Notes: a model not told the origin generated them from the sequence alone. DNA of 64,000 nt from Lophius americanus (GCA_037951165.1 JBBDHG010000009.1:14844501-14908500); one strand, 5' to 3'. Counted from the stretch's first letter, positions 12,421 to 36,452 are shown. Numbers and translations are program-made.

Positions 12421-14480
12421 AATTACTTAAATGAACCGAAACCAACCTAAAGCAAAGAAAATGCGTAGCCTATTTCTAATTAATTACATTAAGGGCAAGA
12501 GGTTTTACGTAGAAAGTCATTGTTTGTAATCTTTGTAAGAGTTACCCCCGTGTGTTTGTGCACACGGCCGACACGTCACTGGTATCCTATGTGCCAAAGA
12601 AAGGCAAGAATGTGGTACTCATGAATACACGGCACAGGGATGAAGAAGAGGAGAATCTGTGGCCCGGAGCATCAAAAACCAGAGATCTTCATGGATTATA
12701 ATGCGACACAAGGAGGGGAGGGGTGGACAAAATGCACAAGCTGGTGACTGCAAAAGGACGCTGGCCACTGGAGACATTCTTTTAAATATCACCTGGATGG
12801 CACCTGAGCCCAGAGTGGAATAGAGGGAAGCTCCAGAGGAGACGCATCTTTCTCGAGGAACTGGAAACGTACTGGTGAGACCTGAAATCCAGACAAGACA
12901 ACATGTTCCAAGAACCCCAGCCTCTGCAGCCATCATGAGGAGGATTCAGCAGCTGCAGAGCCTGAAGTGTCTGAGGCTGTTGCAGTAGATATCTGACACT
13001 CATGCTTTGCGAGACAGAAAGGTGTTGGTAAAATTCCCTGATCTTTTCATAATTATTGATTGCGACCAGCAGCAGGAAAAAGAAGCGCTACAAAGTGTGT
13101 GGACCAAAGATGGACAGAAAAACACGACATACATGCATCTAGTCCAAGAAGTACATATGTAACACACACAAAGTAAAACTCTGCCCCTCATGTGTTTTAT
13201 AGGATCAGCTTGCGTTGTGTAAACTGACCTGAATCGGTTAAATTTCTAATAAAGATTATTATTATTATTATTTTTTACTCATATCTTGATTATAATTGAT
13301 TTTCTTTTTTATAACATTTTATTAAAAAAACAAACAAAAAACGAGTGGCACTTTATTTCGTAATATTATCTAACAAAGGTAAAGTGTAAATATTAACCAT
13401 ATATGCTGTTTATATTGCTTGTAATTGGGATAAAGTAAACATCTGTTGAGTATTTTAACATAACATTTTTGAATTAAAAACCCAAAAATGCAGCGGTTCC
13501 ACCAGACCAACGAACACTGGCTGAATAACAAAGATATGAACATCACACAAGGGTTAAGACAGTCGGCTATAATGTCTCATAGACAGAGTGGACAGAGGAG
13601 ATATGGTAAATAGACGGACTTAGGTAAAATGACAGCATACAATCAAGACGGACAAAGAAGTAAAGATACATCAGGCAAATTAACTTTGGTGATTTCAACC
13701 CACAGTTAAGAGAAACAAATCATACAGCTACAATAAAACAGAAAAAGTACACTTTACGAATGGATTACACTTTGGAACCTTTGTAAGCAAATAGTAAAGA
13801 AGAATGAAGTGAGTCTGAACCTTTAAGAAGATATCTAGTAACAGTCAGAACGTTGACCTCAAACCGCGACCTGCACCATGCAGGTTTGGAAAGATGGTAA
13901 ACTACAGATACACAATCAAGGCTAATTCACATGCCAGGAGAAGATGATCCAGGGGCTGTACAACTGAAGACCAGACCTGATGAAATACAGATACCTCCAG
14001 ATTCAGGCCAGACAGTGAAACACAGTTATAAGCCCTAATTAGCTGTGGAAAAAAATATTCGTATGGTTTTTATATGGTGTGCAAAAAATAAATACAATCA
14101 AATAGATATAGACAGACAGATTGAATGATAAAGTAACGACGATGCTTAGTTAGTATTATATATAAATAGTTTATCATATATAGATCAACATTATACATAA
14201 TACAGATCGTTACCTCTATATTATCATCAAAACGCATGCAGTAGTGACTATGAAATAAATATATTCAGTTGACTTCGCCTTCAATATAAAGGACGAGTGT
14301 CAACGTAATTGACGTTTAAGGTGCTTATTTAGCTTATGATAAAATACCACATATCAGCAAGAAAATATTAGATAAAACGTTACATTTGGGAATTAGGAAA
14401 CTTGGAAAAACAAATATCTAACAAACTAGCACCACCGCATCCCGCAACCTATAGAAAACAGTGAAATGACGGCATTCTTC
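12421..14480. other. Intergenic DNA between spi1 and prc1
   Basis: No supported coding exon. Several short open frames at 12.6-13.2 kb have no recognisable domain or splice context. A short ATT run follows an AATAAA-like sequence near 13,250, possibly a decayed retroposon tail. Confidence 0.4.
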
Positions 14481-14496
14481 GAATGAAGTTCCGCTT

Positions 14497-14552
14497 ACGT
14501 CATCATATCTATCCAATCAGCGGCATGATATTATTTCCGTGCGAATTTCAAA
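14497..14552 (-). promoter_or_regulatory. prc1: Candidate CCAAT plus CHR cell-cycle promoter of prc1
   Basis: About 120-175 bases before the prc1 ATG lie a CRE-like TACGTCAT (about 14497-14504), a CCAAT box (14513-14517) and a CHR-type TTTGAA read on the minus strand (14547-14552). CCAAT and CHR are about 30 bases apart. NF-Y/CHR modules of this kind drive G2/M genes through DREAM and B-MYB complexes, and mammalian PRC1 is such a target. The assignment is by motif and position only. Confidence 0.5.
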
Positions 14553-14672
14553 CGTTGAGAGTCGACTAACGGACGGGTAGCCGGTTTACTGCCGCTGTTA
14601 GTTAGTATAAGAGCGCTTTTGCGTTAATTGCATTTATTTTTCGGTAATAATTTAGGTGTTTGTGGTGGCAAG

Positions 14673-17600
14673 ATGAGAGTAAGGTCAGTGGTTTACATTT
14701 CAATCAATCGATGGTTGAATTGTTTAATTAGCGCACGTACTTCCTGATTGGCCTGTTGAGTCGAGATAAAGCTAACTTTATTTGAGCAGAAGCACACAGC
14801 GTGTGTCACGCTCTGACGGAATAGCCGTCTGTGTGCAGCAATGGGTTATTTTGAAAGGTAATTAAGTTCTGTTTTAATCTTCTTCTTCTCGTGACCCTGT
14901 ATTATTACAGTCGTGAGTAAGTCGGCAAAATAGGACAGCTAGCTAAAGTTAGCTCACTCGGTAGATGAGAGGGGTTTGGCATAAAACAAAAACGTTAGCC
15001 TTCTACTGCAAACATAGTCTGCTTACTCATTTGCAGTTCCACTAACCACTAACTTCGCGTTTTTTCTTCCAGTGAGGCCCACGCAGCAGAATCTGTTGCC
15101 TACCTGAATAGAGGTATGGTGAGGCTGCAGGAAATTTGGGACGAAATTGGGATTCCAGAAGGGCAGCGCCTGCAAAGAACCAATGAAGTTCACAAGCACA
15201 TAAAAGTGAGTCCAAATCCAAGTCTGGATTTTGTTCTCAGGTTGTTAAAATATAATCAAATACGGTAACTTTTGTCGCACAGGGTTTGCTGGACCTAATG
15301 ATTGCAGAGGAAGAGGAGCTTAAGGAGAGATTACTGAAAAGCACTGAGTTCTGTCTTAAGGAACTCAAAGTTTTGTGCAGTGAACTTCAGATGCCCCCAT
15401 TTGAGGTATAATTCCTTCAAAGAACATTTCTGCTTTCTGAAACATGTCTAGGAAAATGCCAACATGTTTTAACTTTCAAATATCCATTTAGGAGGAAGAT
15501 GGCTGCACCGTGCTGCAATTGGAGAAGAATTGTCGCACGCGTTTAGAGATGCTGACGGACCTTAAGACTCAAAGACTGGAAGAACTTAAGGGCCTGATTT
15601 ACAAAGACCGTGAGCTGTGTGGTATTATCTGCAGTACCCCGTTTTGCATTGACCAGGACGCTGTCCCATCACTCCAGCAGTTGAAGACTTATCATACATA
15701 CTTGGATGATTTGACCAATGAGAAGGTGATAATAATTTTCTTTTTTTAGATTACTCCCTTGTATTTTCCTTGAAAATATATAACATTTCATCTTTATAGG
15801 AGCGTCGTCATGATGAATTTGTGAGTGTCAAAAAGGAGATAATTGTATGCATGGATGACCTGGAACAGCATCCAGAGACCAGTTTTGAGATGGATGTGAT
15901 GTGTGAGAACGAAGAAGCATTTTGTCTGTCAGAAGACAACATTGCTGCACTGAAACTACTCCTCAGTCAGGTGATCTTTAATTTAATTTTTAATAATTTA
16001 CCCGACGGATTTAATTGTTGACAATATCGTACTTATGTCACACTGTATTATATGCATTCTTTCAGTTAAAAGAACGCAAAGCTGAGAATGAGCTCCGTTG
16101 TTCGTCTTTCCGCACTACGATCCGGGAGCTGTGGGAAAGACTTCAAATTCCCCAAGAGGAGAGGGAAGCCCTCTCTGAGCATATGGTCTTATCAAAGAAG
16201 AGAAACATTGAAGCTGTAAGAAATGTACCGCTTGCTATCATTTACATGAACATGTGACTTCAGTCGTGGTTTTACCAAGCACCTCTCTGTCCTAACAGCT
16301 CCAGTCGGAGGTCCAGCGCCTACAGGTGCTGAAAATGCAAAGCATGAAAAGTGTCATTGAGGCCATAAGAGCTGAGATTGCACTTTTTTGGGATAAGTGC
16401 TTCTACAGCCAAGAGCAGAAGCAGGCTTTTGTCCAGTATCATTCAGGTGAGTGATGTTTTATAATGCCAAGTCCCGTAAAGCAGATAAATGTGGTTGAAA
16501 GGAATCTCGGTCTCAGTGCATAAATTGGCCTACAGATGATTTCACTGAAGAGCTTCTCAACCTGCACGAAATGGAAGTCAAGACCATGAAGAAGTACTAC
16601 GAGGACCACAGAGAACTCTTTGACGGAGTCACAAAATGGCAGGAAAACTGGGCCCTGTACTTGGAACTTGATGTATGTACTAACCATGTAAATATCTACA
16701 CTAAGCTTTTACAACAAACATCACTTGCTGTGGTAATATGTGTGGATGTTTGTACTTTTATATCACAGAGAAAGGCCAATGACCCCTCAAGATTCAACAA
16801 CAGAGGTGGGAATCTCCTGAAAGAAGAGAAGCAGAGATGTGATCTGCAGAAAAGTTTGCCCAAGGTGGGGAAATATTTGAAAGAGCTGTTTGAGTATTTT
16901 TCCTGTTCTGTTGATACAAAATGAGTTTGCTCTTTGAATAACTTCTTATTTGTAAGAGAAGGTGAACAGAACTTGTTATATGAATTACCGGTAACATGAA
17001 AGCAACAAATTGATGTTACATTACCAGGAATGGCCAACAGATGGGGATAATCATTTATCATGTCTATCTTTAGGTCCTGTACTATTGATGGTTGTGCTTC
17101 CAATCCTCAAATTGGACTTGCATAAAGTTGACATTTCAACAAGTCAGAACTAGCTTTTCTTGTTTGTTCCAGCTGGAAAAGAATCTGAAGGCTCAAATTG
17201 ATATGTGGGAGCAGGAGAATGGCGACGAATTTCTGGTAAACGGACAGAAATTTCTCGAGTACGTGCAGCAGCAGTGGGATCATCAAAACGCTGAAAAAGA
17301 GGAGAAGAAGCTGGAAAGGGTGTGCTAGTATTTTAATAAACACATTTCTGTTATTTCATTTTCCATTAATGTTATTGAAAACAAATTTTTTTTGTTTGCT
17401 AAAGCAACTGAAAAAAACAAAGCAGACACAAGAGGAGATGTTGTATGGAACTACAAAGTTAACGCCGTCCAAAAGGCGCATTGCAGGGACCCCAACGCCC
17501 GGAAAAGTACGAAAGGTAAGACGACAGTTAAATCAATTACTTGTCTGTGCTGTGGACACTGTACCCGGGTGGGCAAAAAGAGTCTAAGATAAACAACCTT

Positions 17601-19015
17601 TTTTTCTTCTTTCTGCTTAGTTGAATGGCACTTCAACCATCTCCACTCCAACCAGCTTCCTTAGTTCAGGCCTCAGTGGAATCTTGTGCCAGTCCACCAT
17701 GCGAAAACCACCTCTGTCTGGCAGCAAGGTTCACTCACTGTCCTACTTCTGACTCTTCACTCACAAAATATTCACAACATTTTTATGAGGGTTGGATTGG
17801 TTAGCTCTCTTGTTCCGTTCTACATAAGCATTACGTGTGTATGTGTGTGAGTGTGTGGGAATGAGCGATGGTAAAGACATTACAATTGTGAGCTCATTTG
17901 TTTGGTTTGTATTCTTTGTGGTCCAATAGTTTGAAATCAACTCAAACGACAAAGATGGCATTAAAACATGGTCGTTGTTGTTGGGCTTGTTGCAGGGTCT
18001 TGGCCTGCGGACTCCTGGACATGGAAAGACTCCCCGTGCTCTTGACCGAAACAAGGAAAACCTCTCCCATCTTAATAGAAATTCACCCAGTGGCACACTA
18101 AGGTCTCAGGATAGTCAAGATCACACCTTCACCTATAACTCTATCGCCTCTTATTCGGAATTTGCGGTAAATTCAGTTTTATATCTATTTATTTCCTACA
18201 TGCAAAGAAATCCTAAAGCTATGTTGTAATTAAAGTAAATACAGAATTTATCTTGAATATACCTGTAAAATTCAGAGCTATAATCTATTTTCAATTCTAA
18301 TGAGTTATCTTTTTCAATTAATATGTTGGCTAGTTACTTATTAGTCAGAGAACTGTTTCTCAGTATTAGAGCACTACAATAATGTTCTGCAGACAAAATG
18401 CCATAATTATGTAACTTTTTTTTAATGGCTTCGGTCTTGTTTCTAACTCTTAAAGAATTCAGAACAGTATAGTGACTAAAAAGATTTCTAGTATATGGAC
18501 CAAAGATGGTTTGTCTTTTTCAATTAACAGTCACACATGGGAACCTAATTTATATTTCCTTAATTTTCAAAATAAATTTTCAGAAACTGATCTCTTAAAT
18601 TTACATAGTTGTCAACAATACATGCATACAATTCTATAAAAAACAGGTTCCTTTTTTTCCCCTAAGTTGGTGCAGCAGGGCACGAGAAAATAAATATTCT
18701 ACTGCAGATCCTGATGTTACGTTGAGTCTATCCAGATTTCATTACATTCCCCAGGATCAGTTCAATGTTTGATCACATTGAAATCTGGAAAATTAGAAGC
18801 AAATATGTTCTGAAATGGTCCATGAACCATGTAACATGGTATGACTGTGTGGATGCAGACAAATCACCTTGTTTTCTAAAGTATTTGATGGACATACAAT
18901 GTGTTGAATCCAAACAAAATGCTGGTAGTTACTAATTTATTTTTTGTTACAGAAAAACCTCTCTGAGGCAACTGTGAAGTCTGGACAGCTGAACTCCACT
19001 GTCAGTAATCACTGA
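14673..19015 (+). CDS. prc1: Protein regulator of cytokinesis 1, 14 exons
   Basis: Antiparallel microtubule bundler of the anaphase spindle midzone (Ase1/MAP65 family), partner of KIF4A and required for cytokinesis. Exons: 14673-14683, 15073-15205, 15283-15405, 15492-15725, 15800-15970, 16066-16215, 16299-16446, 16536-16672, 16769-16864, 17173-17319, 17405-17515, 17621-17728, 17996-18166, 18953-19015. The sum codes 600 residues (human 620). The N-terminal coiled-coil dimerisation region (IWDEIGIPEGQRLQRT) is followed by the spectrin-like microtubule-binding region (RFNNRGGNLLKEEKQR, FLVNGQKFLEYV). A basic tail carries two CDK-type sites, TPSKRR and TPGK, at residues 470 and 481, the same numbers I recall for the human CDK1 sites. 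The first coding exon is only 11 bases. The gene converges on ubap1l. Confidence 0.95.
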
Positions 19016-19425
19016 TATGTCAAAGCAGCTGTAGTTTACAGAACACGGACCACAAGGAACTTTCAGCCTTCACTAAAATATGTAAATATGTTAATGTCTT
19101 TTCATCTATCCTGCTTTCTTGTGATCTAATTTCAGGACTCTGTATTTATATGGCAGTTGATGTTATTTTTGCTAAGGCTGTTGTGGTTGTTATTTGGGGT
19201 TTTAGCTTTTTAAAGCTTTTTTTTTTTTCTTTTTAAAGTAATTTTTCTTCTTTAATTATACACTGAACACTGCCGTGTTTTTAGTTCTGTAGCTGTGGGC
19301 TAGTGCACACTTATTTTTTTTTCCTGCAGCTGGAATGACAGCTAAATTTGCTCATCAGCATCACAGTACTTTAAGTGCTTTTTATAAAACCATTCTGTAA
19401 ATAAACATTTACATAAACATTCAAT
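19016..19425 (+). other. prc1: prc1 3' UTR with AATAAA signal
   Basis: Non-coding T-rich sequence after the prc1 stop, with AATAAA at 19400-19405. About 600 bases of unassigned DNA then separate it from the convergent ubap1l stop codon, and no exon is visible there. Confidence 0.55.
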
Positions 19426-20021
19426 GTAGCCAAGCGTCCTTTGTTTTATTTTCATAAACAATTCTCGCTGAATGTTGTCGTTGGACCACCAGGGCAGGTT
19501 CTGTTGACTTTGTTCATAGGCTGTGGCGTCTGTTTGCAGGGTTCCAGTGAGTTAAATTGAAAAGTGCAGACTAAAATCTGAATTTAAGAAATGGAGGTCT
19601 TAAAATTTAATTTATGACCGATCAGTGTTTAAAAATTTTGATTATTAAGTTAAACAAAAAAATGATCTGCCTTAAGTTGAAATGTATTTCAGTTAAAGTT
19701 GGAACTGGTCGGAGTGGAGAAAACTGCAGGAGCAGGCTAGATTACTAAACTTGCCAACTAAAAAATAAATGGGACGGCACCTCATTCAGGCATCTCAACC
19801 AAATATGATGCACTGATGGCTTCTTAGATCTAGCTGGGAGGTTTCGGACGCTCTGCGTGGTTGACAGGCAAGCTGTTCGATCAGGGAATAGTTAATCCTG
19901 ATCTGCTATGACCACAGATATAATATTTTTCTATCATTTACTTTTTCCCCAATTTGTGACCGTTATTTCTCAACCAAACAATTTTTTATCCACAAGGACT
20001 AGAAATGGGAGAGTATTGTGT

Positions 20022-22719
20022 TCAAGCCATGCGTGTCATGAGTTCTTCAAGAGCCCTCTCACGGTGATTTTCATGAACAAGCAGCACTTCTTTAATGGCA
20101 CTTTGCTGGAAGCCCATCTCATCAAACTGAGTCAGGAGGCGCAGGAACTCCGCAGCCTGAAATAGTTAAAAGTCCGCAATGACACACAGGAATTTTTAAT
20201 GTGGTATAGTTTGTCGTCTCAGAGAAATGGGAAAATCACCTTGCTTTCACAGTTCTGAAACATTTCCAAGGCTTCCTCCACCTGAGCTTCATCATAACCC
20301 AGCCGACACAGGCGGTCACTGGCCATCAAGTATTTCAGGATCTGTCCAAAACAGGATGAAATATATCAACTATGAGAGTGACTAAACTACTAGTTGATCT
20401 AATATCTTCATCCGACATACCTGTATGTATAAAGCCTCTAACTGATGACAAAACACTGGTGATTGATAGATAGCTAATAAGACTAACTACATTTCCTCTG
20501 TCAGCTTGATTGATCTTTTATCCATGGATTATGCAAGCCTTTATCAATTAGAACCATTTTTCAAAAGAGGTCTGGCGGGTTATTGTGATATATTAGTTTT
20601 AACAGTCTGCAGGTAATTAATGCAGCTCAAAATGATTCTCCTCACATTTTTTTTTGTGGTAGTGGTGTTTTCCTTAGCACTTTGAGATTTGATCCAAATG
20701 TAAGGTGCATTATAAATTAAATGTATTATTATTACCTTCTCCGGGCTGCGGTAGCCGGTCTTCTGTAGAGCTAGAATAGCGGTGCGTACAGGGTATCCCC
20801 TTTGTGTGATGGTTTCCAGTAACTCCCTCTCTTCTTGGCTGAGAGCTGACAGCAACTCTTCTTCATAGAAAACCCCACGAGTGCCTCCAGTCTTCAGAAG
20901 CTGCTGGTGAGGGAAGAATACCAAGATTTGGTTCAGAAACAGCAGGGTGTAGAAATGAAATTAAGACTACTTATTTATCATAAAGGGGTTATGATAAAGG
21001 TATTAATTATGTTCTAAACACGTTCTGTTATTTATAAACAATTGTAAGAAACCTAAGAACTGTGTGAACTCGTGAATATTTGTCACGAGTAAGCCTAAGG
21101 GACAGGTATAAAAACATTTTTTTCATTGTTATGTACATAAAGAATAGATCTAAACTAGTTTAATGAAACCAGGTTAGATCTAAATACAAATGATTTATAT
21201 TAATATAATTACTTTTGCTGTGCTACGGTGTATTTTGCCGATTGATTGATGGATTGACTGATAGATCAACAAAGGTGACGTTTTATGTCTTATGATGCGT
21301 TTCCTTTTCGACAAGTCTAGAAAATCTCAATCTATTTAAGAGCCACTTATTAATGATGGGTGAAGTGTTCACTACCGAATTAATAAACTAATTGTAAAAC
21401 ATTCCTAATAACTAGCCTTAATGTAGATTGGTATCATGAAAAAAAAAAAAGAACTGACCTGTCTGCGGTTTTTAAAGACCGGCCCTGCAGAGGAAGGTCG
21501 CTTCTGCTGCTGCATCCTGCAGGGAGAAAGACCAGCAGGTGGTGTGTTTTGCAAGAACTTCCTGCCCATGCTGGCCAGAGTGCCCTGCCTCTTTCTGCTG
21601 TTCTTCTTCCCTAAGAGGAGGGGGCTGGCCTGCTGTGACCGGTGATGCTCTGCTGCTCGCAGAGGCTGTCTGGAGGCCTGGAGAGAAGGTGCAGATCCTC
21701 TGAAGCCCGGGAATGAATCAGGCTTAGAGATGGGAGTGGAAAAACACATGTCCATGTCCTTGACTCTGGAGAGACGGTCTTTTGGAGGGGAGCTGCGGGG
21801 CCGCTCAGTGCTCTTGATGGGCTGAGGCGCATCCTCAGTGGGGGAGCCTTCATTATCTTCGTTGTAACCGTCTTCATCCTCAGAGTCAGATATGAGGACT
21901 TTGACATGGCGATGGCGCAGCCAGCGAGTGTCGACAGAGTTCAAACTGTGACTGCGGGGCCGAGGGATCGGGCCCCACGTGTCACTACTGCTTTGATAGG
22001 CCCTGTGACCCTCCTGAGGGCTGCTGAACATCAGCCAGTAGGGGGGGCATGATGGAACCTGACAAACTGGCTGCTGCCCATATAAAATCCACTTCTCCAA
22101 CTTGAATCCATACTGCAAGAAGAAGCCAACAATGGAAGATTTCCAGTGACAGATCAATTTAAAACAGCAGTCATTTTAACTTGTCATAGCGATAGGAAAT
22201 GTGTTGACATTAACAACAGTTCTGTTACATCGTGTCACTGTAAGCCATGACAGTAATTAAACCCAAGAATTTATTGCAAAAGGAAAAGACTGAAGCAGTT
22301 GCCTGACAGATTTATAGAAAGTTCAGATAGAGCTTATACATAAACTACTTTTAATCTGTAATAATATACTGTTTACCAATTACTTAACATTCTTCTTCAA
22401 ATGCATCTTGACTTTTTTGTTCTCCATACAGTTTTGTTCACTGCAACAGGAATTATGATATGAGTATTTTTGAATTTTTTTTAATGAAATTTCAGATTTC
22501 AGATAAATCTGAAGTTTAAAAACTGATCACAGCAAATGGACCGATCCCCGGCTGATATAAAAAAAAACCCATAAAAGGTTCGCTCAGATGAATGACCTCA
22601 GCGTCTTGTAGTATCTGGTGGAAGTGTGGTACAGTGATGTCTGGAGCGGTCACCAGTTGCATGTCCTCCTCCAGTGGACACAGCAGGGTCTGAAAAGGGA
22701 CGTCCTCCAGAGTGTTCAT
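20022..22719 (-). CDS. ubap1l: Ubiquitin-associated protein 1-like, five exons
   Basis: Paralog of UBAP1, the ESCRT-I subunit that sorts ubiquitinated cargo on endosomes. Exons (minus strand): 22597-22719, 21459-22112, 20736-20903, 20240-20341, 20022-20156, all phase 0, giving 393 residues (human UBAP1L about 381). Exon 1 holds the UMA-type motif MNTLEDVPFQ. Exon 2 is a low-complexity basic, Ser/Pro-rich linker with an acidic patch (SDSEDEDGYNEDNEG). Exons 3-5 form the SOUBA ubiquitin-binding module: LLSALSQEERELLETI, LGYDEAQVEEALEMF and FLRLLTQFDEMGFQQ. The start is the ATG at 22719; an acceptor-like AG just upstream suggests a separate 5' UTR exon. The exon 3 donor sits exactly at the edge of a retroposon tail. 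In human, UBAP1L lies near CLPX, as here. Confidence 0.92.
20676..20738 (+). mobile_element. Retroposon 3' tail in ubap1l intron 3
   Basis: Sequence beginning AGCACTTTGAGATTTGATCC and ending in an ATT trinucleotide run. It is nearly the same as 53271-53352, so it is a dispersed repeat. The layout resembles the 3' tail of teleost SINE or LINE elements. On the ubap1l strand its tail begins at the exon 3 splice donor. Confidence 0.65.
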
Positions 22720-24612
22720 AGTCACCAAAAACCTGCATCAGAAGAATCACACTCACTCCTAAGTTTGGGGTCGTAGGACCAGACCTTCAGCGCGATCGAA
22801 TCGATACTTTACCTTAGTAGAGTGTGCAGTCAGATGGGCGCTCAGACAGAATGTCTGACAGTAAGAACAATAAACCTCTTCATCACTAAGCCTCTGACAT
22901 CATCCGAGTTGTTTACCAATAATACTCCTGTCATCTGAGTGTGTGCATCTATGCACATCCCAGAATAATGATAAAAATGATAAAGCAGTACACTTTTAAA
23001 TAAATGTATAGATGTGAATTTTTGATAATACCTACCTCATGAAGAGCCTTTTATGTATGTTAGTAACATTTAATAAATCATTAATAGGCTGCCATAACTG
23101 ATGAGATGGAAAGTTGCCACCGTCAACTGTTGCTTGCCAAATAGTGAACCTGCTGATTGTTCAAAAAAAAGTATTGGCAGTGACTCTTTATTGTTTGATT
23201 CATAAACTGTTTACAACTTGATTATAAACCATTCATAAACCCTTCATAGAGGGTAGCCTATATTGCAATGCACAGATTTATGTTTTCTCACCTATGAAAA
23301 AGAAACATCTTTCTCTTTAGTGCATGTTCTGTATGTACACATTTCAGACCATGTGTCTTTCGAGGGGGGCTTGAAGAGGGATCAGGGAAGTGCTGAGGTG
23401 TTTGGAAAAGAGGAACCTGATACTTTCAAGAGATTAGCAGATTATACAGAGGTGACAGCGCGGCTGAGTGGATCATGTGTGGGAAACATTTAATCAGTGA
23501 CCAAATTCATTTCAAATCACATTCTCGGGAGCAACAACCTTGAATGTAAAGAACAATTGAGGGTCTGTACACCGACGTATACTTTATTTATATATTTTAA
23601 ACAATCACTGTAAATGTGAGATTCGTAGGCTTTTTGAGGGGGGGTGGGTTACAACTTCGGTAACAGATAAGATTCAACCTTTGCGAAAAGAAATGGGAAC
23701 AAAAGTGGAGATCAGATCTAGTTTAATCTCTAAGCACAAACAACATTCTTTCACACAGTAGTGTGGAACGATTCAGTCAGCAGCTCCGATGGAGGCATGT
23801 TCACAACCACGTGCAAAGAAGTAATGGTTAATATCAAATAATTGAAGGTGAGGTGAGTTTACAATGCTGGGGTACACAAAATAAAATACCAGCGCTGTTT
23901 CCGATAAGCATCTTACAAAGTTAGAAGACATAAAAATAATCATTTTGGCTCTTTGAGTTCGCCATTGTTTCTCATCGGCTGTTTGCCTTGCTGGTACAGT
24001 AACACATCACAAACAATCTGATTAAAAGGTCATTTTTTACAAACTTACAAATGCAACGTAGCTCATCATTTACAGCCTGGTTTTCTACTGTTGGCTCGAT
24101 TATTACAATGGTGGTAAAGAAGAAAAGACATCAAAATATTGATGTGCTTCAAGGAATATTATGCCCTCATGATGTAAGGCATTGACACGGCTACATCACA
24201 TCTACACTTACTTTGTGCTCGATGTTTTCAAGTGTACAGTATGATCCCATTACTTCCATTTGCTTTCTTTGCTAGACAAGCCCATCACCACAAAAAGAAA
24301 AAAAACAACTAATTAGCTACAAATTGTTTAATAGAAATAAAATTTTATTATCTTTATATAGATAAAATGTTAACAATCCCCAGAGATTGAAATATTTTTA
24401 TAAAGGTACCCCCTGCGAGTGCACCGCCAGAGAATCAACATCTGATGAAAGGGACCGGTGGTTGTTACACACATTAGGAAAAGGTTCCTCAGTGAAAATC
24501 AGCGGCAAAAGTTTATTTCATTGGCGTTCTGAAAAAACCAACAGACATCCAGATGTTCATATTAACCTAGTGATCATGATCATTCAGAGCATGTCCGTTG
24601 GTGACATGTAGT
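22720..24612. other. DNA between clpx 3' end and ubap1l 5' end
   Basis: No coding exon is supported. It should contain the ubap1l promoter and 5' UTR on the right of that gene and the clpx 3' UTR to the left of clpx. A minus-strand AATAAA candidate lies at 24344-24349. The open frame near 23,260-23,490 has no recognisable domain. Confidence 0.4.
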
Positions 24613-34742
<10,130 letters not shown>

Positions 34743-35256
34743 AACTCGTCTTTTGTGTCAAATCCTGAAAAACAAACATAGCATCATCACGGTGCACCGA
34801 GGTGGCTAACAGCAGTGACCGTTTAGCATAACACATTTCATAACTCCGGCGTCACTGTTAGCATTAGCCGTGCAGGACATTTCTTAGTGAACGTGTTCAT
34901 CAGTATTGTATATTGATATGCAAGAAAATGTGGTTAATCCAAATTAAAAGTATTGACTGATTAGGCTACACGGGCATAGTACACCGTGCGATGTCTGTAG
35001 TATCCTTAGCCAAATAAACAGTGTAGCTAGGTAGGTTAAATAATCATTTAGCCTCTGAGGATAGGCCCTAGTCAGAACCTACCTTACGTTTTAAGTATGA
35101 TGCCAGACGGACGTCACACAATGGCTAAGCTTCGCTACAAACCTGTGATGTAGCCACAACTAAGTAGCCAAGAGTAACCGAATGTACACATTAGCTTACT
35201 ACTCATTTCACCAGTAAAGATAATAAAACAAAAACACGCCTGCTAGTATTACTCAC

Positions 35257-35330
35257 CAGGCACTATAAACCAGTCCTTTCTTGGCAGCCCCTCCGAAATG
35301 TAGAAAAATGTTTGGTCACCGCTGCTTTCG
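35257..35330 (-). other. clpx: Probable clpx 5' UTR exon
   Basis: The CDS-bearing first exon is preceded by an acceptor (TTTTTCAG, at about 34766). Upstream, a donor G|GTGAGT at 35257/35256 ends a GC-richer block that could be the non-coding first exon. The upper end is a guess. Confidence 0.4.
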
Positions 35331-36246
35331 CTATCTTGTTTGAAGTTGACAGTTCAGTGTGTCATACTAATGTAACCGGACGAATTACATAAGGTGGTGA
35401 GTATTGGCTGCTTGAAGCCTCTATTTCCCAGTTAGGACATCCAAAGTGATGTAACGCATTCTGTTATGAACTAGGTCGACCATCAGCTAGCTAGCTAGCC
35501 TCCACCCTCTGGGTACAGTAGCTAGATAAAGTGATATAACTAGTGTAAGCAATATGGCGTAGCGCTGATGGATTAGCTGTGAAATCCATCCACATCTTGT
35601 ACGATCTACTAAAGTAAAGGGGCGTGAAAGTTACGGACGTCGGTGCGTTCACAGGATCCTCGTAATTTACAGTATTACAATTGTGTTTTGTTTGTGCCAA
35701 TTTTGTTTCAAACGCAGCAATTCAATTTAAAGATTGACAAATTCTACAAATTTCTTGTCATTATTTTTTAGGGATATGTATTTCCCGATTATTCAGTATT
35801 GACTCATGTGAATATATGAAATCCCAGTGTCTTCACTTTCTTAACTAACCGCCTATACAGAACACTACCTGCTGTCACAGCAGTGGCAGTTGCTTGTTTT
35901 TTTTTGAGGGGGGGGGATCTTAGTACCCATATAACGCGCACGCCACACAAACTACACACACTTATCATTTTAATATTTTTAGTTTCACAAATTCAAACTT
36001 TATTGACACGAGAAACCAAAGTTTACACTGCCCCCAAAAAATCTAATAAATACTGATAAAAATCAAAATAACCATTAAAGTTCTGTATATATAGCATACA
36101 GGAATTACAAAATACAGATCACTCAGTGCTATTATATATATACATATATATATATAAATACAAACTCATATAAAAACATACACATATATGTATACATACA
36201 TATAAATATATAAGCATACACATATGTATACGTACATATACATGCA

Positions 36247-36449
<203 letters not shown>

Positions 36450-36452
36450 TAG

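Noticed and set aside
12619..13191. Several overlapping open frames downstream of spi1
   Set aside because: No domain, no homology that I recognise and no consistent exon borders.
22720..22728. Upstream start of ubap1l
   Set aside because: It depends on a TTG codon; the ATG at 22719 matches the known start of the UMA motif.
23263..23493. Open frame between ubap1l and clpx
   Set aside because: No recognisable domain and AT-rich context; likely chance.
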